From: Alphaproteobacteria bacterium
GTDB lineage: Bacteria > Pseudomonadota > Alphaproteobacteria > UBA8366 > GCA-2717185
Length of the DNA stretch: 64,000 nt
NCBI GenBank assembly: GCA_040905865.1
Contig: JBBDQU010000070.1
Location: 1 to 64,000, forward strand
Direction of reading: 5' to 3'
Positions 1 through 7,098 of the stretch are shown here, piece by piece. Numbering within the stretch: position 1 is the stretch's first letter; every line of letters begins with the position of its first letter. The notes beneath the pieces were generated by a model. That model did no database searches. It saw only the letters and a list, made by a program, of their open reading frames with translations, and was not told the origin of the DNA. The position numbers and the translations under genes were made by a program.

Positions 1-147
1 CCGGCATTCCGCGCCGAAATCCTCGCACGTTAACGATTCATGATTGTACCCTGCCCCCACCGCCAGCACACAGAATGTCAGCGGTTTCAGCCACAACCGC
101 TCCCGCATCCGCATCAGCAAGAATCTGGCCAGACTATTCATGCAGCC

Positions 148-1116
148 TCACCCGTCCATATCCACACGCGCGATGGCGATACCGCCTTCGCCCGCCACGG
201 CGTAGAGCAGATAGACCACGTCATCTTCAATATACACCGCCGGATCCCGCAACTGATTGACTTGGCCGTAAGCCGTGCTGCGTATTGACGGTTCCAGCGG
301 CGCGTCGGCGCCTTCCCAGTCGAATTCCGGCCGCAGGATTTCCACCGGATCGCTCTCCTTCCAGCCCGTCCAGTCACCCGCGAGATCGATACTGCTGAGC
401 AGGATGGTCTCCGGCGCGTTACCGACCTCGGTCCAGAAGACCTGCAGCGCGCCGTCGCGGATGAACACGGCCGAATGGCGCATATGCGGATTGAACAGCA
501 CGGGCCCCGCCTCGAAACCGGACAGCCCGTCGCGCGACCGGTAAAGCTGTCCCGGCATCGCCAGCGCATAGGTGTAATCGCCATGCCGGAAAACGCGGAA
601 ATACGTGCGGCCGAGGATTTCCGGACGCGCCGAGAACGCGATTCCGTCGGCGGAAACCGCAACCCGCGTCGCCTGTTTCGCGTAGCTTTCCAGCCCGTGG
701 AAATACATCACGATGCGGCGGTTTTCATCGTCCACATGCACATCCGGCGAGGCGATATGCGGCGTGCTCGCCTCGGTATGATAGCTATGCGACCGGCGCT
801 CCGCCGGCAAACTGGCCGGTTCGTATTCACGTGGCGCGTCCGCCGGCGCTTCGGGCGGTTCGGTCGGAAACAGCGAGTCGCGCAGATGCAGGCTGCCGGG
901 TTCATGGATCCGCCACGGCCCGGTCAGGGCATCGGCATAGGCGAGCCGGATATAGCTGCCCTTGTGGTCGGCAAAATACAGGTAGTAACGGCCCAGCGGG
1001 TCCGCGACCCAGTCCGGCACGCGGATCAGGGACGGTCCCTGGATGTTCACCCCGATCGAGGGATGGCTGTCCGGCGTGATGATGGGACGGTCAAGCAGAC
1101 GGGTGGCGCGCGGCAT
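148..1116 (-). CDS. Five-bladed beta-propeller, glycoside-hydrolase-like protein
   Basis: A 322-residue protein with no signal peptide and no membrane segment. Short aromatic strands recur at regular spacing (GRYYLYFAD near residue 43, RRIVMYFHG near 133, a closing VVYLLYAV near 305), each preceded by an aspartate-containing turn. This is the pattern of the GH43/GH32/GH130-type five-bladed propeller. I infer cytoplasmic action on a sugar or glycoside, but no catalytic triad can be assigned with confidence and it may be a non-catalytic relative. The ATG at 1116 has AGGA about ten bases upstream. It lies 87 bases downstream of a solute-binding protein gene on the same strand, probably in one transcription unit with it and the GMC oxidoreductase. 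Confidence 0.75.
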   Translation of the reverse strand: MPRATRLLDRPIITPDSHPSIGVNIQGPSLIRVPDWVADPLGRYYLYFADHKGSYIRLAYADALTGPWRIHEPGSLHLRDSLFPTEPPEAPADAPREYEPASLPAERRSHSYHTEASTPHIASPDVHVDDENRRIVMYFHGLESYAKQATRVAVSADGIAFSARPEILGRTYFRVFRHGDYTYALAMPGQLYRSRDGLSGFEAGPVLFNPHMRHSAVFIRDGALQVFWTEVGNAPETILLSSIDLAGDWTGWKESDPVEILRPEFDWEGADAPLEPSIRSTAYGQVNQLRDPAVYIEDDVVYLLYAVAGEGGIAIARVDMDG

Positions 1117-1203
1117 GCAATATGGTCCTGTCGTTTGTAGTTCAGCGTCCCCGGATACGGGCCGGATAAGGGGCGGACCCGCAGGCCCGCCCCGGCTCCG
1201 CTT

Positions 1204-1932
1204 TCAGGCCGGCGGCGCGACGGACAGACGGCCGGTGACGCCGAATTTTTCGATCAGTTCGCCGATAAAGCCGGATCTTTTCAACTCCTCGATATACTCC
1301 GTCAGGAATTTGGCCGCCGCGTCATTGCCCTTGTTGCAGCCGACCGCCTGTTGCACGGCGCTGAACTGGCCGTCCAGAATGCGCGCGCCCGGCATTTTCT
1401 CGACATCTTCGACGAGTCGCGGACGCAACCCGGCCAGGACTTCGAGCTTCTGGTCGACGAACTGGTTGAAGGAGCCGTCCAGCCCTTCGGTCGGCATCAG
1501 GGTTGCGTGCTTGATGTTGTTTTCGAGCCACAGGCCATAGGCGCTGCGCCCGGAAACCGAGATGCGGTTACCCGGTTTGTCGACATCCGCGATGGTCTGG
1601 ATCGGCGAGCCCGGCGGCACCATGTAGGTCGACTGGATTTCGGCATAGGCGGCGGTGAAGTCCATCTTCATCGCCCGCTGCGGCTCGGCGCCGATATTGC
1701 CGATATCCCATTTGCCGGTGCCGGCGTCGTCGGAGATTTCACCCGGCGTCTTGTAGGGCAGCAGTTGCAGTTTTACGCCCAGCTTGTCGGCAATGGCCTT
1801 CGCCACCGAGGCAGATACGCCGACAGGCAGGCCATCGGGGGTCTTGCTTGTGACAAGCAGGAAATTGGACATGTTGATTGCGGCGCGCAATGTGCCGTTC
1901 GGAGCGAGTTGGGCAACGACGTCTGAATTCAT
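1204..1932 (-). CDS. Family 3 solute-binding-like protein without signal peptide
   Basis: 242 residues matching the amino-acid-type periplasmic binding protein fold (SBP_bac_3). It opens with GTLRAAINMSNFLLV, then PDGLPVGVSASVAKAIADKL, then the lobe-linking KWDIGNIGAEPQRAMKMDFT segment (residues about 75-95). Family members normally carry a 20-30-residue signal peptide. Here the protein begins about ten residues before the first beta strand, and no in-frame ATG upstream would add one. It could therefore be a cytoplasmic ligand sensor or enzyme-like protein, or be exported by another route. No ABC permease or ATPase lies nearby. It follows the GMC oxidoreductase by 51 bases on the same strand. 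Confidence 0.8.
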   Translation of the reverse strand: MNSDVVAQLAPNGTLRAAINMSNFLLVTSKTPDGLPVGVSASVAKAIADKLGVKLQLLPYKTPGEISDDAGTGKWDIGNIGAEPQRAMKMDFTAAYAEIQSTYMVPPGSPIQTIADVDKPGNRISVSGRSAYGLWLENNIKHATLMPTEGLDGSFNQFVDQKLEVLAGLRPRLVEDVEKMPGARILDGQFSAVQQAVGCNKGNDAAAKFLTEYIEELKRSGFIGELIEKFGVTGRLSVAPPA

Positions 1933-1983
1933 GAGTGGAAAGTCCCTGTATCTGTTGGAGTGCTTGTCAGTATGGAATGATAG

Positions 1984-3579
1984 CTACCGCATTGAAGCCT
2001 TGATCATATCAGCACCTTTTTCCGCGATCATCAAAGTCGCGGCATTGGTATTGGCGGATACCATGCGGGGCATGACCGAAGCATCGATAACACGGATGCC
2101 CTGCAGGCCATGCATGCGGAGTTGCGGATCGACAACCGCCATGGGATCGCTGCCCATCTTGCAGGTCCCGATCGGGTGATAGACGGTGGCGCCGCTGTTG
2201 CGAATATAGCCGAGGATCTCGTCGTCGCTGCGGATATCCGCGCCGGGGAAAACTTCGCTCTCCACATGCCGGGCAATGGCAGGTTGGCTGAAAATTCGCC
2301 GCACCATCCTGGCGGATGCCACCGCCGTGTCCCGGTCGATCTGTTCCCCCAGATAATTCGGCCGTATGCTCGGCTGGACCGACGGATCCTTCGAGACGCA
2401 ATGCAGCGAACCGGTGCTGGCCGGACGATGCTGCCAGAAACCGCAGGTCATGCCGGGGAAATCGTTCAGCACGCCGATCAGGCCGTCGACATAGCTGGCC
2501 GGGGCAAAGGTAAACTGCACGTCCGGATTGTCCACGCCGGGCATCACCCTGACCGAAGCGCTGACATTGCCGGGCGCCGCGGTCAGCATGCCTTTGCGGG
2601 TCAGCGCATATTTGAATACTTCGATGCCGAGGCGGATACCGCGCGATCTCTCGTTATAGGTGCCGGCGCCCTTGACCCTGAACGACATCCGGGCGAGATA
2701 ATGGTCCTGCAGGTTCTCGCCGACGCCGGGCAGATTGTGCACCACGTCGATACCCAGCGTCTTCAACCGTTCGCCATCGCCGATGCCGGAGAGTTCCAGC
2801 AATTGCGGCGAGCCGATGGATCCCGAAGACAACAATACCTCGCGCCCCGCCTTCGCGCGCTTCGTCTGGCCGTTCTGTTCATATTCGACACCGGTCACCC
2901 GGCCGCCTTCGACCACGATGCGGCGGGTCGGCGCTTCGGTTTCGATGCGCAGGTTGGGGCGGTTCCGCGCCAGTTTCAGATAGGTCTGCGCGGTGCTCTG
3001 TCGGCGACCATTCAGGATTGCATGCTGGAAATAACCGACGCCTTCCTGCGCGACGCCATTATAATCGCTGTTGCGCTTGATGCCGGATTCAACGCAGGCC
3101 TCGATAAAGCGTTCGGTCAGCGGATGCTTTTCGACCGGTTCGCGCACATTGATCGGTCCGCCCTTGCCGCGCACCGGCGGGTCGCCGACCTGAGAATTCT
3201 CGAATTTCCTGAAATAATCCGCGATATCGTCGAAGGCCCAGCCGCGCGCGCCCAGTTGCGCCCAGCCGTTATAGTCGTCGGGCTGTCCGCGCACGATCAG
3301 GTGACCGTTGATCGACGACGAGCCGCCCAGAACCTTGCCGCGCGGCCAGTGGATGGCGCGGTTACCCCAGGCTTCCTCCTTCTCGGTGCTGAAACACCAG
3401 TTGACCTTCCTGTCATACAGGGTCTTGAAGAAGCCGGCAGGAATATGGATGAACGGGTTGCTGTCTCTCGGTCCGGCTTCGAGCAGCAGCACCCGGATTT
3501 TCGGGTCCTCGGTCAGCCGGTTGGCGAGTACGCAACCCGCCGAACCCGCACCAACAATGATAAAATCGAACTCATCCAT
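1984..3579 (-). CDS. GMC family FAD-dependent oxidoreductase (choline dehydrogenase-like)
   Basis: 531 residues, the normal length for bacterial GMC enzymes that oxidise alcohols such as choline or polyols. The N-terminus holds the FAD-binding FIIVGAGSAGCVLANRL. GMC signature 1 appears as GKVLGGSSSINGHLIVRG and signature 2 as LLSSGSIGSPQLLELSGIG. The C-terminus has the catalytic-histidine region VYHPIGTCKMG and NTNAATLMIAEKGAD. I chose the ATG at 3579 (MDEFDF) because AGGA sits at good spacing and it begins right at the FAD fold; an ATG 81 bases upstream would add an unlikely leader. The substrate cannot be read. Gene order suggests co-expression with the downstream binding protein and propeller protein, so a sugar or polyol alcohol is one guess. 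Confidence 0.92.
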   Translation of the reverse strand: MDEFDFIIVGAGSAGCVLANRLTEDPKIRVLLLEAGPRDSNPFIHIPAGFFKTLYDRKVNWCFSTEKEEAWGNRAIHWPRGKVLGGSSSINGHLIVRGQPDDYNGWAQLGARGWAFDDIADYFRKFENSQVGDPPVRGKGGPINVREPVEKHPLTERFIEACVESGIKRNSDYNGVAQEGVGYFQHAILNGRRQSTAQTYLKLARNRPNLRIETEAPTRRIVVEGGRVTGVEYEQNGQTKRAKAGREVLLSSGSIGSPQLLELSGIGDGERLKTLGIDVVHNLPGVGENLQDHYLARMSFRVKGAGTYNERSRGIRLGIEVFKYALTRKGMLTAAPGNVSASVRVMPGVDNPDVQFTFAPASYVDGLIGVLNDFPGMTCGFWQHRPASTGSLHCVSKDPSVQPSIRPNYLGEQIDRDTAVASARMVRRIFSQPAIARHVESEVFPGADIRSDDEILGYIRNSGATVYHPIGTCKMGSDPMAVVDPQLRMHGLQGIRVIDASVMPRMVSANTNAATLMIAEKGADMIKASMR

Positions 3580-3631
3580 GTCCCGTTTTCCTGCTTCGGC
3601 AACCACACTGACGCCGTGTGCCGCCTTGACA

Positions 3632-3660
3632 AATGAACGCCACGGTCGCGGCGCTGTCAA
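3632..3660 (-). promoter_or_regulatory. Possible sigma-70 promoter for the GMC oxidoreductase gene
   Basis: Read on the minus strand there is a perfect TTGACA (3655-3660), a 17-base spacer and a weak TTCATT (3632-3637), about 50 bases before the GMC start. The -10 match is poor, so this is tentative. Confidence 0.3.
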
Positions 3661-3681
3661 TCCGGATGGCCCGGGCCCGGT

Positions 3682-4671
3682 TTAACCGGCGAAATATTCC
3701 GGCAGGGCGCGGCGCAGATTGTTCTCGATCCTGTCACGGACGGACACACCCGGTGGCGGCCGTTCAAACCGCAATCCGGTGACTTTTTCGTATAGTCGGA
3801 TATAACGGCCACTGAAATCCTGCAGGGTTTCAGCCGGTATTTCCGGTATCGGATCCTTGTAGGGGTCGCAACGGGCGTTGATCCACAGCCGCAGGAATTC
3901 CTTGTCCAGGCTGTCCGGTTCCCGGCCCGCGGCAAAGCGCTCGTCATAGCTGTCGGCAATCCAGTAGCGGCTGGAATCCGGCGTATGCACCTCATCCGCC
4001 AGGGTGATCGTGCCATTTTCATCGACGCCGAATTCATACTTGGTGTCGACCAGGATCAGCCCGTGGCGCGCGGCGATTTCCTGCCCCCGCGCGAAGATGG
4101 CGAAGCTGCGCGCGCACAGTTCCTCCCATTGCGCCGGCGTGACGATGCCGTCGGCAAGCAGACGGTCCGCCGTGGTCGCAACATCGTGCACATCGCCCAT
4201 GCCCTTCGTCGACGGGGTAATGATTGTCTGTTCCAGCGGCTGGTTCTTGACCATGCCCTCCGGCAGCGTGTGACCATAAACAGTGCGCTCACCGCGTTCA
4301 TACATCGGCCAGATGCTGGTGCTGGTGGAGCCGGTCAGATAGGCGCGGACCACCATTTCCACCCGCAGCATGGTCAGCCGCCGGCCGATGATCACATTGG
4401 GGTCGGGATATTCGAGCACGTGGTTGGGGCAGAGGTCCGCGGTCTGTTCGAACCAGAATTTCGCCGTCTCGTTCAGCACCTGCCCCTTATAGGGCACCGC
4501 CGCCAGCACGAGGTCGAAGGCCGATTGCCGGTCGGTCGCGATCATCACCCGCCGGCCATCCGGCAGGTCATAGGATTCGCGCACCTTGCCGCGCTCGAAA
4601 TTCGGCAGCTGCGGGAATTTCGCGTCGGTCAGCCGATTGGCGAGCGCGGCTTCGAAATCGGTATCGATCAC
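3682..4671 (-). CDS. purC: Phosphoribosylaminoimidazole-succinocarboxamide synthase
   Basis: 329 residues, the long form of SAICAR synthase. It ligates aspartate to CAIR with ATP in de novo purine synthesis, in the cytoplasm. Visible family blocks are the N-terminal FERGKVRESYDL, RRVMIATDRQSAFD, the SAICAR signature LVDTKYEFGVDENG (residues about 207-220) and LADEVHTPDSSRYW. The start is GTG at 4671, and the GTGA overlap with the stop of the upstream esterase indicates translational coupling. Pairing of purC with an esterase rather than other pur genes is odd, but isolated purC genes are common in alphaproteobacteria. Confidence 0.96.
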   Translation of the reverse strand: MIDTDFEAALANRLTDAKFPQLPNFERGKVRESYDLPDGRRVMIATDRQSAFDLVLAAVPYKGQVLNETAKFWFEQTADLCPNHVLEYPDPNVIIGRRLTMLRVEMVVRAYLTGSTSTSIWPMYERGERTVYGHTLPEGMVKNQPLEQTIITPSTKGMGDVHDVATTADRLLADGIVTPAQWEELCARSFAIFARGQEIAARHGLILVDTKYEFGVDENGTITLADEVHTPDSSRYWIADSYDERFAAGREPDSLDKEFLRLWINARCDPYKDPIPEIPAETLQDFSGRYIRLYEKVTGLRFERPPPGVSVRDRIENNLRRALPEYFAG

Positions 4672-5558
4672 GCGGGCACCTGCCCGCGGTAGAATTCGCC
4701 GATGCCGAGAATGGCCTCTCGCGCTTCCGGCAGGACATCGCCGAAGGCGTGCCAGCCATGAATCATGTCTTCCCAGGCCTCATAGGTGATATCCACGCCG
4801 GCCGCCCGGGCCCTTTCGGCAAACAGCCTGCTGTCGTCCAGCAGCGTTTCCGCCGTGCCCACATGCACCAGAATCGGCGGCAAACCGGTAAGGTCGCCAA
4901 ACAAGGGCGACGCCTGTGGCGTTTTCGGGTCGGCGCCGGCCAGATACAGCCCGGCCATGCGATCGAGATAGGGCTTGCTGATCGCCGGGTCCACATCGGC
5001 CCTGGTGACAAAAGTTTCGCCGCTCTGGGTCAGATCGGTCCAGGCGCTCATCGGAAATGCCGCCGCCGGCTGCGGCAGGCCGGTTTCCTTCAGCCGCAAC
5101 AGCAGCGCGAGCGTCAATCCGCCGCCGGCCGAAATTCCGCCGACCGCAATCTTGCCCGCGTCGATACCCTGATCCAGTAGCCAGCGATAGGCCGTCAGCG
5201 CATCGTCGACAGCCGCCGGAAACGCATGCTCCGGCGCCAGCCGGTAATCGATAGCGTAGACCCGGGCGCCACAGGCAGCCGAAATCCGCGCCGAGGTCGT
5301 TCGCGAGGACGCCGCCGAACCGCGGTAATATCCGCCGCCATGCAGGAAGAGAAAGACCCTGTCCTTCGCCGCGTTCGCCGCATCGACCCATTCACCCGGC
5401 ACGCCGTTGGCGCTGGCCGGTTGGTGCGTCGCGCCGTCGATCAGCGGCGCGCCGCCCCGGGCTTCGGTTTCGGCGCGCAGCTGTTCGATCGTCGAATCAG
5501 GGGTATAGGCATTGGCGCGCCTGGCGGCGATCACCTTCTGCAGTTCGGCACTGGCCAT
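4668..5558 (-). CDS. Alpha/beta hydrolase, hormone-sensitive lipase family esterase
   Basis: 296 residues, cytoplasmic carboxylic-ester hydrolase of the HSL/bacterial family IV type. The oxyanion-hole motif HGGGYYRGS lies near residue 75, the nucleophile elbow GGISAGGGL near 140, and the C-terminus gives the acid region GTAETLLDDSRLF and the catalytic histidine in MIHGWHAF. The ATG at 5558 is preceded by a strong GGGAGGA, favouring it over an ATG 36 bases upstream. Its last codon overlaps the GTG start of purC by four bases. The substrate is unknown; short acyl esters are typical of the family. Confidence 0.92.
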   Translation of the reverse strand: MASAELQKVIAARRANAYTPDSTIEQLRAETEARGGAPLIDGATHQPASANGVPGEWVDAANAAKDRVFLFLHGGGYYRGSAASSRTTSARISAACGARVYAIDYRLAPEHAFPAAVDDALTAYRWLLDQGIDAGKIAVGGISAGGGLTLALLLRLKETGLPQPAAAFPMSAWTDLTQSGETFVTRADVDPAISKPYLDRMAGLYLAGADPKTPQASPLFGDLTGLPPILVHVGTAETLLDDSRLFAERARAAGVDITYEAWEDMIHGWHAFGDVLPEAREAILGIGEFYRGQVPA

Positions 5559-5645
5559 GAAATTCCTCCCAATGAAAAATCGGCCCGCCCGCATGGAACG
5601 GTTCCCGTATCCTTAATCAGCCGGGACCGATACGGCAATAATGGA

Positions 5646-6152
5646 TCAACTGCCCGGAACGTGAATCACCCGGCCCAGCCCTTCCGGCCGTGGCAGTGCC
5701 GCATGGGCATCGCGGACCGCCTCGATCCGCGCCAGGATATCGGCCCCCATGGGCGCCACGCGGCGGGTTGCCATGTCCACGTGCAGGTCGAGGAATTCGG
5801 CCGTCGCCGACAGATAGCCTTCCGTCGCGTGGTACATTTCCACCCAGGAATGCACCCGCTTCGCATCGCAGGCGATGATCCGGCCGGTGAACCGCAGCGG
5901 GTCCCCTTCCCGTACCTCGCGCCGATAGGAGATATGGACATTCCCGACGAACGTCGCGCTGTTGGTCCGCTGCTTGTATTCGCGCGACAGCCCCACATAG
6001 GTTCCCAGCGCATCCGCGGCCGTATCGAAGGCGCGCAGATAGTTCGCCACGTTCATATGGCCGTTATGGTCGATCCATTCCGGGATGACGACGCTGCCGG
6101 GCAGTTCATAGGGTGTGGGAATATCGATCTGGTTTGGCACAGGAATACTCAC
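5646..6152 (-). CDS. Hotdog-fold acyl-CoA thioesterase
   Basis: 168 residues of 4-hydroxybenzoyl-CoA-thioesterase-type hotdog fold. The hallmark is EWIDHNGHMNVANYLRAFD near residues 25-43, where the aspartate and the HNGHMN loop start the central helix. Relatives hydrolyse acyl-CoA esters; some are linked to carnitine/betainyl-CoA metabolism, which would be compatible with the GMC (choline-dehydrogenase-like) gene nearby, although that link is only inference. It is cytoplasmic, has no signal peptide, and lies 87 bases upstream of the esterase gene in the same direction. Confidence 0.85.
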   Translation of the reverse strand: MSIPVPNQIDIPTPYELPGSVVIPEWIDHNGHMNVANYLRAFDTAADALGTYVGLSREYKQRTNSATFVGNVHISYRREVREGDPLRFTGRIIACDAKRVHSWVEMYHATEGYLSATAEFLDLHVDMATRRVAPMGADILARIEAVRDAHAALPRPEGLGRVIHVPGS

Positions 6153-6234
6153 GATTTCATGAAAAGAAGAATATGCCTGATTGCTTTAGAAACAGGCGTC
6201 TGAAATAGCAAGCGCCAGGACCGGCGCCGTATTC

Positions 6235-6975
6235 TCAGCGCGGGGCAAATGGCAACGATGCGGCCGTAAGAATGGGACCTGCATCCTGTTCCTGGACCAG
6301 AACAGCACAACCGCCATCGCCTTTCTTGCCGGCGAGGGAGACCGTCAGGTCCAGCGGCTTTCCCACCCAATTACCGATATGTTCGAACGTGCGCACGATG
6401 TTCCTGTTGATCAGGGTCATACCGCGATTTTCACCGCGCTGAATTTTCGTGACATGTTTCGCATCGTAAGTCACGAAGTAGACATCAAAGGTGTCGCCGC
6501 TGTCGATTGCGCCAATCTGGACCTGAATTTTATCCCCGTCGCGCGACAGGACAAGCGACGGCCCCGGCGACATCTGATCGCGAACCGACCTGATCGCGGC
6601 CTCAACCTGGCTGCGGTCCGAGCCGACCGCATGTGTCCGGCCGCCGATCACCATCTGCGGCGTGTAAACGTACCGTTCGCCAAGGTTGCCGCTGTAGTTG
6701 CGCTGCCGTTCCACAAAGGCATGGGCTGCGAATGGGTCCTTCCAGCCGATGTAATCCCAGTAATCGACATGCAGTTCCAGGGCGATGATATCCGGCCGGT
6801 CCGCGAGTTCCCGCAAATAGGCTTCCGCCGGCGGGCAGGAGGAACATCCCTGGCTGGTAAACAGTTCGACGACAACCGGCGATTTCGCTTCGCCGGCCGC
6901 CACGTCAGGCGCCATTCCGGCATGGGCAAGGAACAGCGCGGCCAGCGCGAACGCGTATCTCATCGGTATCTGCAT
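6235..6975 (-). CDS. DUF1223 family exported thioredoxin-like protein
   Basis: About 246 residues from the ATG at 6975; an ATG at 7005 would add ten residues. A signal peptide is evident (MRYAFALAALFLAHAG ending near PDVAAGEA), so it acts in the periplasm. The mature part opens with VVELFTSQGCSSCPPAE, whose CSSC is in the thioredoxin-like active-site position, followed by LHVDYWDYIGWKDPFA, both hallmarks of DUF1223. The molecular role of the family is not established; a redox function is inferred from the CXXC. It follows the aconitase gene on the same strand but is separated from it by a strong stem-loop. Confidence 0.88.
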   Translation of the reverse strand: MQIPMRYAFALAALFLAHAGMAPDVAAGEAKSPVVVELFTSQGCSSCPPAEAYLRELADRPDIIALELHVDYWDYIGWKDPFAAHAFVERQRNYSGNLGERYVYTPQMVIGGRTHAVGSDRSQVEAAIRSVRDQMSPGPSLVLSRDGDKIQVQIGAIDSGDTFDVYFVTYDAKHVTKIQRGENRGMTLINRNIVRTFEHIGNWVGKPLDLTVSLAGKKGDGGCAVLVQEQDAGPILTAASLPFAPR

Positions 6976-7035
6976 GGCGCGTAATATAACCGGTTGATAG
7001 CTCATACCGAATCAAATGTAGGTGAGCCTTTCGAG

Positions 7036-7076
7036 AACAGGCCGGAATCCCCGCCTCGCACGGATTCCGGCCTGTT
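7036..7076 (-). terminator. Strong stem-loop downstream of acnA
   Basis: Two perfectly complementary 15-base arms (7036-7050, starting AACAGGCC, and 7062-7076) enclose an 11-base loop, 22 bases past the acnA stop. There is no clear T-run after the stem on the minus strand, so it may act as a 3'-end stabiliser or a weak terminator rather than a classic intrinsic terminator. Confidence 0.65.
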
Positions 7077-7098
7077 TCGTTGTCCCCGCCGACTGTCG

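Noticed and set aside
2110-3636. Long plus-strand open frame antisense to the GMC oxidoreductase gene
   Set aside because: It has no family motifs and a composition typical of GC-rich antisense frames; the minus-strand gene has clear GMC signatures.
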